Of a DNA stretch of 58,303 nucleotides, positions 17,904 to 26,525 are shown in pieces (position 1 is the stretch's first letter; each line of letters opens with the position of its first letter). The DNA is from an uncultured Acidobacteriia bacterium (lineage in GTDB: Bacteria > Acidobacteriota > Terriglobia > Bryobacterales > Bryobacteraceae), in the NCBI GenBank assembly GCA_903929755.1, contig CAIYVZ010000057.1, forward strand, positions 1 to 58,303. Direction: 5' to 3'. Made by a program: the position numbers and the translations under genes. The notes under the pieces were generated by a model that did no database searches, had not been told where the DNA came from, and was given only the letters and a program-made list of their open reading frames with translations.

Positions 17904-19118
17904 CTAGGACAGTTTGGTGGTCGGAGCATCCGGATTACCCGGGCCGAAGTGTTTCAGCATGACGAGGTTTTCGTGCGCGCTGGTGTTGGAGACAACGATG
18001 CCGTTCTTCGCCGCGTCAGCCGACACGAAGAGTTCGTCCTGCGTCATCTGGCCGTAGCGAATCATGCTGGGCGTTTCCACCCGCAATTTGCCGAAGGAGC
18101 CCACGCCGGAGGTCAGGATCATGCCGTAGGCGGCGGAATCCTGAATGGTGACGGTGCGGCCCGGGAAGATGGTAAGTTCCTTGGCCGAATAGTTCGGCGT
18201 GGAGTAGACAACCCACTTGTCGCTGTAGCCGGCTTCGTTCATCTCGGCTTCGTGCTTCACCGGATAGGGATGGAACAAGCGATTGGCGGCGTAATCGGGA
18301 TCTGTGTTGGCCGGCCAGTCCATCATTTCGATCAAATAATCCAGATCGTGGTGATGTTCCACCGGAACGTCCTTGACGAGGAGTTCCCACGGTACCCCGC
18401 GGCCTTCCACCAGAGACTGATACATGGCGAAGACGTCGGAGTTGACCTGCGGCTCATAGGTGACGAGCGAGCCGGGGGCGTGCAGAATACCCGGATCCAC
18501 CTGCCAGCCGGTACCCGGCTTCAGTTTGTAAGCGCGCGAGAGATACAGAATCTCGTTATCGCCTTCGTTCCACTTTTCCAGACAACGCCGGATATCAGCC
18601 TTCGTGGTGCCCGGATTCAGGCCCATGAAGGTGTACGGGAAGTTGTTGTCTTTGAAGTTGTACTGGGGCGGGAAGTAGTACGCCTCGGGTTTGCCCTTCT
18701 GGCCAACGCGGGCGGCGTATTCGTTGTTTTGGTGCAGGTGGTGCGGAATCGGGCCCAGATTGTCGAAGAACTTGCACAACACGTTCCAGCCGCCGTACTG
18801 CGCCATCACATCGGCACCGAGGAAGGCATCGCCAACCGTCTCGATGGCTTCTTTCAGCAGGACTTTTTGGCCCTGAAACTCGATGTAGCTGAGACCTTCG
18901 TCGTGCGCGGTGAGCGGACCGTTGGCAGCCTTCGTGGTGGAAGAGAACCAGCGTTCGTCGATACCGCCGCGATGGGCACCGAGAGCGTACAGATCGCGGG
19001 GATCGAGTTTCAGACGCCCGCCGGGCATAAGGAAAGAGCGCGGCACCCAGCAGGGGGCGAGTCTTACGACGCCATCGCCCGCGGTTAATGCGTCCGAGAT
19101 GAGCTGTTTATTCGACAT
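17904..19118 (-). CDS. phosphomannose-isomerase-like bicupin, candidate sugar isomerase
   Basis: A 404-residue cupin protein resembling class I mannose-6-phosphate isomerase. The metal-site segment HHLHQNNEYAARVGQKGK followed by PEAYYF corresponds to the QxH...E site of that family, and the second segment WQVDPGILHAPG with EPQVNSD corresponds to its third His and downstream EIQQxSD motif. The family interconverts aldoses and ketoses. Here it lies between the aldolase/dehydrogenase gene (24-base gap) and rhamnulokinase (3-base gap), exactly where an L-rhamnose isomerase would be expected, and no RhaA or RhaI is in the window. Whether it isomerises L-rhamnose is inference. Confidence 0.8.
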   Translation of the reverse strand: MSNKQLISDALTAGDGVVRLAPCWVPRSFLMPGGRLKLDPRDLYALGAHRGGIDERWFSSTTKAANGPLTAHDEGLSYIEFQGQKVLLKEAIETVGDAFLGADVMAQYGGWNVLCKFFDNLGPIPHHLHQNNEYAARVGQKGKPEAYYFPPQYNFKDNNFPYTFMGLNPGTTKADIRRCLEKWNEGDNEILYLSRAYKLKPGTGWQVDPGILHAPGSLVTYEPQVNSDVFAMYQSLVEGRGVPWELLVKDVPVEHHHDLDYLIEMMDWPANTDPDYAANRLFHPYPVKHEAEMNEAGYSDKWVVYSTPNYSAKELTIFPGRTVTIQDSAAYGMILTSGVGSFGKLRVETPSMIRYGQMTQDELFVSADAAKNGIVVSNTSAHENLVMLKHFGPGNPDAPTTKLS

Positions 19119-19142
19119 ATGACGGGTCCGGAGTCTCCTGAA

Positions 19143-21356
19143 TTAGCGCAAAAACGCTTCGTGCAAGCCGCCATCGACCGGAATGATGTGACCGGTTGTT
19201 TTGGCGCTTTCTTCGCCGGCGAGCCAAACAATGGCGGCCGCGCAATCCTGTGGCAGAATCGGGCGGCGCGTCAGAGTGCGCTGAGCGTAGAACCCTGCCA
19301 GCTTATCACGCAGTTCCTCAGTTGTTTCCGTTTCGCTAAACGCAATCTTGTACTTGGAGAGAGACTGCATCACGCGATCGCGGGGGAACATGGTGGAACC
19401 AGCGACCACAGTAGCCGGGGCGATGCCGTTGACGCGGGCGAGCGAACCAAAGGAAACGGCCAGTTCGCGGATGAGATGATTCAGCGCCGTCTTGCTGACG
19501 TCGTAGGCCTCAGAACCGTGCTTCGAAACCACTGCGTTCGCCGAACTGGTCAGCACAAGGCTGGATACCAGTTTCTGGGCTTCCAGAACCGGCTTCGCTT
19601 CCTGCGCCAGCAAGAAGTTGCCGGTCACGTTTACCAGGAAGGTGGTGGCCCACTGTGCGTCGGTCAGCTTGCCCCCAGGGCCGGTGCCCACAGGGAAGAT
19701 CGCAGCTGTGTTGATGACGGTGTCGAGGCCGCCGAATTCCATTACGGTGTGGCGGATGGCGGCGGCAAGGCTCTCCGAGGAGCCGAGGTTTGCGGAGATG
19801 CTGGAAACCGTCTCCGAAGAAGTGGCTTTGGCAACTTCCGCCGCCACAGCAGCGGCTGCTTCGGCGTTTACATCGGCGATAACCAGGTGCGCACCGCGCT
19901 TCGCGAGGATGAGCGCAACTTCCTTGCCGATACCACTGCCGCCGCCCACTACCAGGGCGATCTTACGGCTGAATTCAGCCTCGGCGGGCATACGCTGCAG
20001 TTTCGCTTCTTCGAGCGCCCAGTATTCAATGCGGAAAGCTTCGGGACGGGGGAGCGCCACATAGTTATGGGCGGTGGCGAAGTGCTTTGAGAGTTCGGGA
20101 CGGCGGGCCTGATCGAGAGGTTCCGCAATGGCGCCATCTTCCATGGCAGCCGCGCCGGACATGACGTGGATCGCGTTGATGAAGAACTCAGTGGTGATGC
20201 GCGCTTCTTTTTTGTTCTTGCCGAAGCCGAAGATACCGAGGCCCGGGATGACAACCACGCTGGGGTTCGAGTCGCGCAGTTTCGGGGACGACGGCTCGGC
20301 CCACGCGTTGTAGTATTCGGTGTATTCCTGGCGGTAGATGACGGCTGCGTCCGCGATTTTCGTCTTCAGCGCGGCGATGCCTTCAGAAGGCGCCCAGTCA
20401 ATGAACAGGGGGCAGATGCGGGTACGCAGGAAGTGATCGGGGCAGGAGGTACCCAGACCGCAGAGTTCTTTCGCCCAGGCAGAACCAGCGAATTCGACGG
20501 CGTCGGGATGGTCGGCATAGTGGCCGATCTGGCGGCGGGTGGAGGAGCAGATCCCGCGCAGCGCCGGGAAAACTTCGGCTGCGATAGCCTGGCGGTTATC
20601 GAGGGCACCTTGCAGGATTCCACCGAAGATGGTCCCTTTTTTCTCTTGATGAGCGGCAATGAAGCGGCCCATCTGGTCGATGGTTTCAATGGAGTTCACG
20701 TAGCATTCGCGCTGCGTGTTGCCCCAGGTAAAGAGGCCATGGCTACCCAGAATCAGGCCATCGGCATTGGGATTTTCCTTTATGCCCTGTTCCAGCATGA
20801 GCGCCAGTTCGAAACCAGGGCGCTGCCACGGAATCCAGATGATGTTGCGGCCGAATTCCTTGTTGAACTCTTCCATCTTGCGTTTGCCGTTGGCGGAAGC
20901 TGCCATGGCGATCGCCCAATCGGGGTGGAGGTGGTCAACGTGATCCCAGGGGAGGAAAGCGTGCAGCGCGGTATCGATGGACGCCGCAACTTTATTCTGG
21001 CCGAAAGCGGAGAGCGGATAGTAGGACACCATCTCGTCTTCAAACGCTTCGCCCTTGTAGATGGTCTTGAGCTGGTTGAGCCGATCCATGTAGACCAGCG
21101 CGAAACCGGATTCTTTGATGGAGCCGATGTCGCCGCCCGAACCCTTCACGGCCAGAACCTTCACGGGTTCGCCTGTGAACGGGTCCGGCATGGTGATCTT
21201 GGAACTGGTGTTGCCACCTCCGAAATTCGTGATGCGCAGGTCAGCGCCAAGAAGGTTGGAACGGTAGCGGAGCAACGCCAGTTCGTTGGACGAAAGCTTT
21301 TCGGCCTCCGCATCATTCCAGAGATCTTTCAGGAGGGTGGTATTCGCGGTTGACAT
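19143..21356 (-). CDS. rhaEW: bifunctional rhamnulose-1-phosphate aldolase / lactaldehyde dehydrogenase
   Basis: A 737-residue fusion. The N-terminal class II aldolase domain (residues about 20-430) has the zinc-type HLHPDWAIA and GSHGLFTWG segments and splits L-rhamnulose 1-phosphate into dihydroxyacetone phosphate and L-lactaldehyde. The C-terminal short-chain dehydrogenase domain (about 465-737) has GGGSGIGK for NAD binding, a catalytic Ser in LVLTSSANA and YDVSK, and should oxidise L-lactaldehyde to L-lactate. The length and order match known RhaEW proteins. It is the first gene of the operon, so LutABC downstream receives its product. No clear ribosome site precedes the ATG. Confidence 0.93.
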   Translation of the reverse strand: MSTANTTLLKDLWNDAEAEKLSSNELALLRYRSNLLGADLRITNFGGGNTSSKITMPDPFTGEPVKVLAVKGSGGDIGSIKESGFALVYMDRLNQLKTIYKGEAFEDEMVSYYPLSAFGQNKVAASIDTALHAFLPWDHVDHLHPDWAIAMAASANGKRKMEEFNKEFGRNIIWIPWQRPGFELALMLEQGIKENPNADGLILGSHGLFTWGNTQRECYVNSIETIDQMGRFIAAHQEKKGTIFGGILQGALDNRQAIAAEVFPALRGICSSTRRQIGHYADHPDAVEFAGSAWAKELCGLGTSCPDHFLRTRICPLFIDWAPSEGIAALKTKIADAAVIYRQEYTEYYNAWAEPSSPKLRDSNPSVVVIPGLGIFGFGKNKKEARITTEFFINAIHVMSGAAAMEDGAIAEPLDQARRPELSKHFATAHNYVALPRPEAFRIEYWALEEAKLQRMPAEAEFSRKIALVVGGGSGIGKEVALILAKRGAHLVIADVNAEAAAAVAAEVAKATSSETVSSISANLGSSESLAAAIRHTVMEFGGLDTVINTAAIFPVGTGPGGKLTDAQWATTFLVNVTGNFLLAQEAKPVLEAQKLVSSLVLTSSANAVVSKHGSEAYDVSKTALNHLIRELAVSFGSLARVNGIAPATVVAGSTMFPRDRVMQSLSKYKIAFSETETTEELRDKLAGFYAQRTLTRRPILPQDCAAAIVWLAGEESAKTTGHIIPVDGGLHEAFLR

Positions 21357-21405
21357 GTAGATCGACTAGTTCTCAGTTTCGCAGGTGGAAGGGCTGCCGG
21401 ACGCA

Positions 21406-21418
21406 CTGCGTTACGCAG
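21406..21418. promoter_or_regulatory. 13-bp perfect dyad upstream of the rhamnose operon
   Basis: CTGCGT and ACGCAG flank a single central T, 50 bases upstream of the rhaEW start. It may be a second regulator site or a small hairpin in the leader. Evidence is symmetry and position only. Confidence 0.35.
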
Positions 21419-21436
21419 GGAACGACGGGTTAATGA

Positions 21437-21450
21437 TTGAAACGTATCAA
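21437..21450. promoter_or_regulatory. LacI-family-type operator for the rhamnose operon
   Basis: The 14-base sequence TTGAAACGTATCAA is a near-perfect palindrome with a central CG, the hallmark of LacI/GalR-family operators. One position breaks the symmetry. It lies about 80 bases upstream of the first gene, in the only intergenic gap before the operon. No LacI-type gene is in the window, so the regulator would be encoded elsewhere. Confidence 0.5.
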
Positions 21451-21493
21451 GATTCAGCCCCAGCATATCACGCCTGCCATATGCGTGCCCTGG

Positions 21494-21850
21494 TTAAGGC
21501 GCCACTTTGTGGCGACCCCAACTGACAAATGCGGCCAGCAGCCCGACAGCGGCCGGGACGACGGCGTTGGTCCACGGGCCAAAGATAACCGACGTCACCA
21601 CTGCCCCCATCATGATGAGCGTGAGCCCTCCGGCGGCTAAGGAAATGAGCCAGTGTTTCGAGGGCACGGCTCGGGGGAGAATCAACCCCAGCGCGCCGAG
21701 AAGTTCCAGCGCGCCGACAAACCGCAGAAACGGCACGGGCAGGGGAAGTTGCTGCGCCATTTGCGCTACGGGGCCAAAGAGCTTGATCGCTCCGGCGAAA
21801 ACGAAGAGACCGGCCAGCAGCCCCTGCAGCGCCCACAGGAGGCGGTTCAT
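21494..21850 (-). CDS. DoxX-family membrane protein
   Basis: A 118-residue protein with four hydrophobic segments and the family pattern LLAGLFVFAGAIKLFGP, FVGALELLGALGLILP and GALVVTSVIF-like third helix. The open frame extends upstream to 22225, but the real start is the ATG at 21850: it has AGGAG six bases upstream and overlaps the stop of the SRPBCC remnant as ATGA. In many genomes DoxX follows ArsR and SRPBCC genes; here both partners are reduced to fragments. Its role is unclear. Confidence 0.8.
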   Translation of the reverse strand: MNRLLWALQGLLAGLFVFAGAIKLFGPVAQMAQQLPLPVPFLRFVGALELLGALGLILPRAVPSKHWLISLAAGGLTLIMMGAVVTSVIFGPWTNAVVPAAVGLLAAFVSWGRHKVAP

Positions 21851-21948
21851 GCCGTCTCCTGTTCCGGTTTTGTGCACGCCTCGAAGACCAGTTCGCGGGG
21901 GGCAGTAAAAGTTTGTGTGACGAGGACCTGGCGATCGATATTGAACAT
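21847..21948 (-). pseudogene. SRPBCC/AHSA1 gene remnant, 33 codons
   Basis: A short frame encoding MFNIDRQVLVTQTFTAPREL then VFEACTKPEQETA and a stop. TFTAPRELVFEA matches the N-terminus of SRPBCC (AHSA1-like) proteins of about 150 residues; the rest is missing. The start is preceded by AAGGAAAAGAATC, which still looks like a ribosome site. The stop overlaps the DoxX start. An internal deletion has removed most of the gene while keeping coupling to DoxX. Confidence 0.6.
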
Positions 21949-22027
21949 GATTCTTTTCCTTTGATTTCGCGCCGATTCGAGGCGGCACGGACGCCATGGG
22001 GCTTCCCTGCCCCGGGAACCGCACCGA

Positions 22028-22123
22028 AGTGTCGCGCATGGCCAGACGCGCCAAAATTGCGCGGCGGGTGGGATCGGCTACCCGTTCAATATCCGGCAGG
22101 AGCCATAGCAGTGTCAAGAGCTG
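22028..22123 (-). pseudogene. ArsR-family regulator remnant
   Basis: The minus-strand frame here encodes DIERVADPTRRAILARLA, a close match to the first helices of ArsR-family repressors that accompany SRPBCC-DoxX genes. Similarity ends after about 20 residues and no DNA-binding helix follows. No start codon lies directly before it. It is interpreted as the residue of a deleted arsR gene. Confidence 0.5.
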
Positions 22124-22159
22124 CGGCGAACCCCTTCCCCGCGAAATCTCCGCGTGCGA

Positions 22160-22167
22160 TATAAAAT
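22160..22167 (+). promoter_or_regulatory. -10-like element of PQQ dehydrogenase gene
   Basis: TATAAAAT lies 26 bases before the ATG at 22194 and is followed by a ribosome site AAGGA. No convincing -35 box is seen at 16-18 bases upstream. Confidence 0.35.
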
Positions 22168-22193
22168 GATCCAAGACATTCAAGAAGGATCCG

Positions 22194-24215
22194 ATGAAAC
22201 TGTTCCGCCACAAACTCACCCGCAAGGTCTATCTCTGGCTCGCCGCGCCGTTGCTGACGCTGGCCCTACTCCACGCCCAACAGGGCGCAAAGGACGGCGA
22301 CTGGCGCTTTTATGGCGCGGATTCGGGTACCACCAAGTATTCCGCGCTGGACCAGATCAATGCCTCCAATGTGAAAGATCTGAAGATCGCCTGGCAGTGG
22401 AACGCGAGGAACTTCGGCAAGCGCCCGGACTTCAACTGGGAAGTGACGCCCCTGGCGGTAAAGGGAACCCTGTACTTCACGGCAGGCATTCGCCGCGACG
22501 CGATAGCTGTGGATGGCGCAACCGGCGAAACGCTCTGGATGTACCGCCTGGACGAGGGTGCTCGCGGAACGGTGGTCGCACGCCAGATGAACCGCGGCCT
22601 CGCTTACTGGAGTGACGGCAAGGCCGACGAACGAATCATTATGATCTCGCCGGGTTACCAAATGGTCTCGCTGAACGCGAAAACCGGCACGCCAATCCCC
22701 GGCTTTGGCGGGAATGGTGTGGTGGATCTAACAGTGGGCCTGGACCGCGCCGTGGTCAAACCCGGCACCATCGGCTCCAGCTCGCCCGCTATCGTCATCC
22801 GAGACACCATCGTGGTGGGTGCCGCCCTGCTGGCCGGTAATTCGCCCGCTACCCAAGAGAATGTCCCCGGCTACATTCGGGGCTATGATGTCCGCACGGG
22901 CAAATTAATCTGGACTTTCCACACGGTCCCGCAGGCCGGTGAGTTCGGCAATGACACGTGGGCGAACGATTCCTGGAAGTTCACCGGCAACACGGGGGCC
23001 TGGCCTCCGCTGACGGGCGACGAGGAACTGGGCTACGTCTACATCCCGGTGGAAATGCCGACGGGAGACTATTACGGCGGGACCCATCCGGGCAACAATT
23101 TATTTTCAGACAGCCTGGTCTGCCTGGATGCGAAAACCGGCAAGCGCATTTGGCACTACCAGACCGTCCACCACGATGTGTGGGATATGGACATTACGGC
23201 AGCGCCGATGCTGCTGGATGTGAACCACGAGGGCCGGCGCGTGAAGGCCGTTGCGGTGGTTTCGAAACAGGCCTTTACTTATGTCTTCGACCGCGTAACG
23301 GGCAAGCCGCTGTGGCCGATCGAAGAGCGCCCGGTACCGCAGTCGGACGTTCCGGGTGAACAGACTTCGCCCACGCAGCCGTTTCCGACCAAGCCTGCCG
23401 CATACGATCGGCAGGGTGTAAGCGAAGCCGACCTGATCGACTTCACTCCTGAGATTAAGGCCCAAGCTTTGAAAATTGCGTCCGAGTACAAACTTGGACC
23501 GCTGTTCACGCCTCCCATCGTTGCGGATGCGGGCGGAAAGAAGGCGACGCTGCTGCTGCCCTCCCACGTAGGAGGCTCAAACTGGCAGGGCGGCGCGGTG
23601 GACCCGGAAACCGGGATGCTCTACGTCTCGTCGGTCACGAATATCGACCCTCTGGCGCTGATGAAGGCTGACCCGAAACGTTCCGACATGGGCTATGTGG
23701 GCTCGGGCAGGGGGCCCGGAGGCCGTCCGCTTGGCCTGCCGCTGGGGGACACGGAAGCGATGGTTCGGCTGCCCCCACAGGGCAATATGGGTCCCGGAGG
23801 ACTCCCGCTGGTAAAACCACCATGGGGTCGCATTGTCGCGATTGATCTGAATACGGGCGACCACGCGTGGATGATCCCGAATGGCCCTACGCCCAGCTAC
23901 ATTAAGAACCACCCGCTGATGAAGGGTGTGAATGTGGAAAACGGCGGCATCCCTTCCCGCGCGCCGCTCATGGTGACGAAGACTCTGCTCTTCAGCGCCG
24001 ATGGTGCCAATCTCTTCAACTCCGTCGCCGGCGGGGGCGGCAAGACTTTCCGGGCCATTGATAAGAAGACAGGCAAGGTTATCTACGAAATTCAATTGCC
24101 AGCCTCCGCCACGGGTATTCCTATGACTTATCTGGCCGATGGGCGCCAGTTCATTGTGGTTGCCATTGGAGATCTCGGTTATCCGGCTGAACTGGTGGCG
24201 ATGGTGCTTCCGTAG
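22194..24215 (+). CDS. PQQ-dependent dehydrogenase, glucose dehydrogenase-like
   Basis: A 673-residue exported quinoprotein. A signal peptide (VYLWLAAPLLTLALLHAQQG) precedes WRFYGADSGTTKYSALDQIN. The core has WHYQTVHHDVWDMD, characteristic of the membrane glucose dehydrogenase/quinate dehydrogenase group, and docking motifs AVDGATGETLW, CLDAKTGKRIW, VFDRVTGKPLW and AIDLNTGDHAW. No membrane-domain N-terminus is present, so it should be a soluble periplasmic form. A Gly-rich loop (GSGRGPGGRPLG) is inserted late in the propeller. AAGGA before the ATG supports the start. No cytochrome gene adjoins it, unlike the PQQ gene at 2572-4293. Sugar or sugar alcohol oxidation is likely. Confidence 0.88.
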   Translation: MKLFRHKLTRKVYLWLAAPLLTLALLHAQQGAKDGDWRFYGADSGTTKYSALDQINASNVKDLKIAWQWNARNFGKRPDFNWEVTPLAVKGTLYFTAGIRRDAIAVDGATGETLWMYRLDEGARGTVVARQMNRGLAYWSDGKADERIIMISPGYQMVSLNAKTGTPIPGFGGNGVVDLTVGLDRAVVKPGTIGSSSPAIVIRDTIVVGAALLAGNSPATQENVPGYIRGYDVRTGKLIWTFHTVPQAGEFGNDTWANDSWKFTGNTGAWPPLTGDEELGYVYIPVEMPTGDYYGGTHPGNNLFSDSLVCLDAKTGKRIWHYQTVHHDVWDMDITAAPMLLDVNHEGRRVKAVAVVSKQAFTYVFDRVTGKPLWPIEERPVPQSDVPGEQTSPTQPFPTKPAAYDRQGVSEADLIDFTPEIKAQALKIASEYKLGPLFTPPIVADAGGKKATLLLPSHVGGSNWQGGAVDPETGMLYVSSVTNIDPLALMKADPKRSDMGYVGSGRGPGGRPLGLPLGDTEAMVRLPPQGNMGPGGLPLVKPPWGRIVAIDLNTGDHAWMIPNGPTPSYIKNHPLMKGVNVENGGIPSRAPLMVTKTLLFSADGANLFNSVAGGGGKTFRAIDKKTGKVIYEIQLPASATGIPMTYLADGRQFIVVAIGDLGYPAELVAMVLP

Positions 24216-24250
24216 ATCAAACACTTTCTACGGCTGGCCAAAAACTGGGA

Positions 24251-24284
24251 TATACTCTGATTCTTGTAACGCCCTGCTTACAAG
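24251..24284 (+). promoter_or_regulatory. -10 box and 22-bp dyad before the iclR-type gene
   Basis: TATACT (24251-24256) is followed by a perfect inverted repeat CTTGTAA-N8-TTACAAG (24263-24284), seven bases before the ATG at 24291. A dyad between the promoter and start of an IclR-type gene is a natural place for autorepression. No -35 box is clear. Binding is inference. Confidence 0.5.
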
Positions 24285-24290
24285 AGTCAG

Positions 24291-25094
24291 ATGATTGAGC
24301 CTATAAAGAACGACGTTTACCGGAGCCAGGTCCTGGATCGAACGTTCCAGATCTTCGACATCCTCTCCGATGGCAGCCATGGCCATGGCGTAACCGAGCT
24401 TGCCGAAAAGCTCAAGCTGCACAAAAGCACCGCGCACCGACTCATCATGGTGCTGGAATCCAGCCGCTACGTGGAGCGCGATAACTCTACCGGCAAATAC
24501 CGCCTCGGGTCTCGCATCCTGGAACTTGGCCTTTCCGCGCTCTCGAAACTGGATGTATATGAGATCGCGCGACCCTTCCTGCGCGCACTGGTTACCGAAA
24601 CGGGCGAAACCGCACACATCGGTGTTTTGCGCGACGGGGAAGTCGTCTCTATCGTCAACGTGGAAAGCACCCAGGCAATACGGACGCCCAGCACGGTGGG
24701 GACCCGCCACCCCGCACATTGCTCCTCGCTGGGGAAAGTGATTCTGGCGTTTAGTGAGCCAGGCGCGGTAGACAAGTTTCTTCTCGGGCGCGTTCTGGAA
24801 GGCTTCACCCGCAATACCATCACGTCGCCGGCACTCTTTGTGCATGAGATCGAAACAGTCCGCCGCAACGGGTATGCGCTGGACGATGAGGAACGGGAAG
24901 AGGGTCTTCGTTGTATCGGCGCTCCGGTGCGTTCCAGTTCCGGTGAGGTGATCGCGTCGGTCAGCGTGGCAGGCCCTGTGTTTCGGATCACCCGCGACCG
25001 GATTGATCCGGTTGCCAGCGCCGTCATCTCTGCCGCCGATCAGATTTCCGCAGCGCTCGGTTATCGGCCCGAGTTGGTGCACCCCAACGTCTGA
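24291..25094 (+). CDS. IclR-family transcriptional regulator
   Basis: A 267-residue regulator. Residues about 10-75 form the winged helix-turn-helix (LDRTFQIFDILSDG, VTELAEKLKLHKSTAHRLI), and residues about 90-260 form the GAF-like effector domain (ETAHIGVLRDGEVVSI, PAHCSSLGKVILAF, GYALDDEEREEGLRCIGAPV, SVSVAGP). The length is normal. The gene has a dyad directly upstream and sits between a PQQ dehydrogenase and a GlcG-TIM-barrel-reductase group, so it probably controls these sugar or aromatic catabolic neighbours. The effector is unknown. Confidence 0.92.
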   Translation: MIEPIKNDVYRSQVLDRTFQIFDILSDGSHGHGVTELAEKLKLHKSTAHRLIMVLESSRYVERDNSTGKYRLGSRILELGLSALSKLDVYEIARPFLRALVTETGETAHIGVLRDGEVVSIVNVESTQAIRTPSTVGTRHPAHCSSLGKVILAFSEPGAVDKFLLGRVLEGFTRNTITSPALFVHEIETVRRNGYALDDEEREEGLRCIGAPVRSSSGEVIASVSVAGPVFRITRDRIDPVASAVISAADQISAALGYRPELVHPNV

Positions 25095-25163
25095 TAGGCT
25101 TGTGGGTTCGATTTATTAAGACGGTGTCTCATTCCCACTTGCCACCCGGTGAATGATTATGGG

Positions 25164-25188
25164 ATATTCGTGATGCACTCCCGAATAT
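25164..25188 (+). promoter_or_regulatory. dyad ending at the start codon of the GlcG/HbpS gene
   Basis: ATATTCG (25164-25170) and CGAATAT (25182-25188) are exact inverted repeats with an 11-base spacer. The right arm touches the ATG at 25189, and no ribosome site is seen. A bound regulator or hairpin here would block expression. Confidence 0.4.
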
Positions 25189-25608
25189 ATGGCCGCTCTA
25201 ACTGAGAAAAAAGCCCTGACGCTTAGCGCCGCGAAGTCGATTGCCGCTGCCGCCGAGGATGCGGCCAGCGAAATGAACGTCCCCGTCGTGATCAGCATCA
25301 TGGACGACGGCGCGAATCTCCTCTACCTGCAGCGCATGGATGGTGCCCCCCTCGGGTCCATCGTGGTTTCGCAGGATAAGTCCCGCTCGTCGGTCCTGTT
25401 CAAGACCCCGACCAAGGACTATGAAAGCTGGCTCGCCGGGGGGCTAACCGCGATGCTAAAACTGGACGCCCTGCCTTTTGAAGGCGGCATCCCGTTGGTT
25501 AGCGGGGGCCAGGTAGTGGGGGCGATCGGCATCTCCGGCGGCTCCGCGCCGCAGGACGGGCAAATCGCCCTGGCCGGGGTCACCTGGCTTGCCAATCAGG
25601 AACAATAG
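25189..25608 (+). CDS. GlcG/HbpS-type haem-binding-family protein
   Basis: A 139-residue GlcG/HbpS family protein (formerly DUF336): [19 protein letters not shown] at the N-terminus, [20 protein letters not shown], then [20 protein letters not shown] near the C-terminus. Members bind haem or cobalamin-like cofactors, or serve as accessory proteins in catabolic operons; the function here is not known. No ribosome-binding site precedes the ATG. The TIM-barrel gene follows after 2 bases, so they are co-translated. Confidence 0.85.
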   Translation: MAALTEKKALTLSAAKSIAAAAEDAASEMNVPVVISIMDDGANLLYLQRMDGAPLGSIVVSQDKSRSSVLFKTPTKDYESWLAGGLTAMLKLDALPFEGGIPLVSGGQVVGAIGISGGSAPQDGQIALAGVTWLANQEQ

Positions 25609-25610
25609 AC

Positions 25611-26525
25611 ATGCAACTCGGGTTTGTTAGCGCCATCGTTCCGGACCTCTCGTTCGATGAGGTCTTCTCGTACGCTGCGGAGACCGGCTATGACTGCGTG
25701 GAAGTGATGTGCTGGCCTCCAGGCCGCGCCGACCGCCGCTACGCCGGCATTACCCATATCGACGTCACCGCGCTCGATGCCGCCTCCGTTCGCCGCATCC
25801 GCGCTACCGTGGCCTCCACCGGAGTCTCCATCAGCGGCCTGGGGTACTACCCGAATCCGCTAACCCCGGATGCGGCCGAGGCCAAAGCTTCTGCCGCGCA
25901 CATCATGGAAGTCATTCGTGCCGCGAAGACGCTGGAGCTCGACGTGGTTAGTTCCTTCGTTGGACGTGACTGGACGCTGTCGGTGGACGCCAACTGGCAG
26001 AAATTCGTGGACACCTGGACGCCCATCATCGCCTGCGCCGAAGAAAACGGGATCCGGATCGCGATTGAAAATTGCCCCATGCTCTTCACGCAGGATGAGT
26101 GGCCAGGCGGCAAGAATCTGGCGTCCAGCCCGGCTATCTGGCGGCGCATGTTCAAGGCCATCCCGAGCCCCAATTTTGGCCTGAATTATGATCCGTCGCA
26201 TCTCGTCTGGATGCAAATGGACTACTACAAGCCCCTGCGCGACTTTGCTTCCCGCATCTTCCGTGTTCATCTGAAAGATGCCCGCGTGGACCGTGACAAA
26301 CTGGATGAAGTTGGCATCCTGGCCCACCCGCTCGAATACCATTCGCCCAAATTGCCCGGTTTGGGCGAAATAAACTGGGGCCGGTTCCTTTCGGTGCTGG
26401 GCGATTCTGGTTATAAGGGTCCGGTCTGCGTGGAAGTGGAGGACAAGGCTTACGAAGCCACCCTCGAATCGCGTAAACGCGCTCTCCGGCAGAGCCACGA
26501 TTACCTCCGGCAGTACCTCAGCTAA
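25611..26525 (+). CDS. sugar phosphate isomerase/epimerase-like TIM-barrel protein
   Basis: A 304-residue cytoplasmic xylose-isomerase-like protein. Likely metal ligands are in IAIENCPM (Glu), NYDPSHLVW (Asp/His), RVHLKDARV (His/Asp) and CVEVEDKAY (Glu). It has no signal peptide, unlike its relative at 6877-7854. It follows the GlcG/HbpS gene with AGGA as ribosome site. Family members isomerise keto-acids, inositols or keto-sugars; its specific substrate cannot be stated. With the IclR regulator and reductase it suggests a sugar or polyol catabolic unit. Confidence 0.88.
   Translation: MQLGFVSAIVPDLSFDEVFSYAAETGYDCVEVMCWPPGRADRRYAGITHIDVTALDAASVRRIRATVASTGVSISGLGYYPNPLTPDAAEAKASAAHIMEVIRAAKTLELDVVSSFVGRDWTLSVDANWQKFVDTWTPIIACAEENGIRIAIENCPMLFTQDEWPGGKNLASSPAIWRRMFKAIPSPNFGLNYDPSHLVWMQMDYYKPLRDFASRIFRVHLKDARVDRDKLDEVGILAHPLEYHSPKLPGLGEINWGRFLSVLGDSGYKGPVCVEVEDKAYEATLESRKRALRQSHDYLRQYLS

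Noticed and set aside
17904-19118. Classical L-rhamnose isomerase (RhaA/RhaI)
   Set aside because: The sequence shows cupin-type phosphomannose isomerase motifs, not the TIM-barrel metal motifs of RhaA or RhaI.
24228-25082. Long minus-strand frame opposite the IclR gene
   Set aside because: Antisense shadow; the plus-strand product matches IclR throughout and the shadow shows no family pattern.
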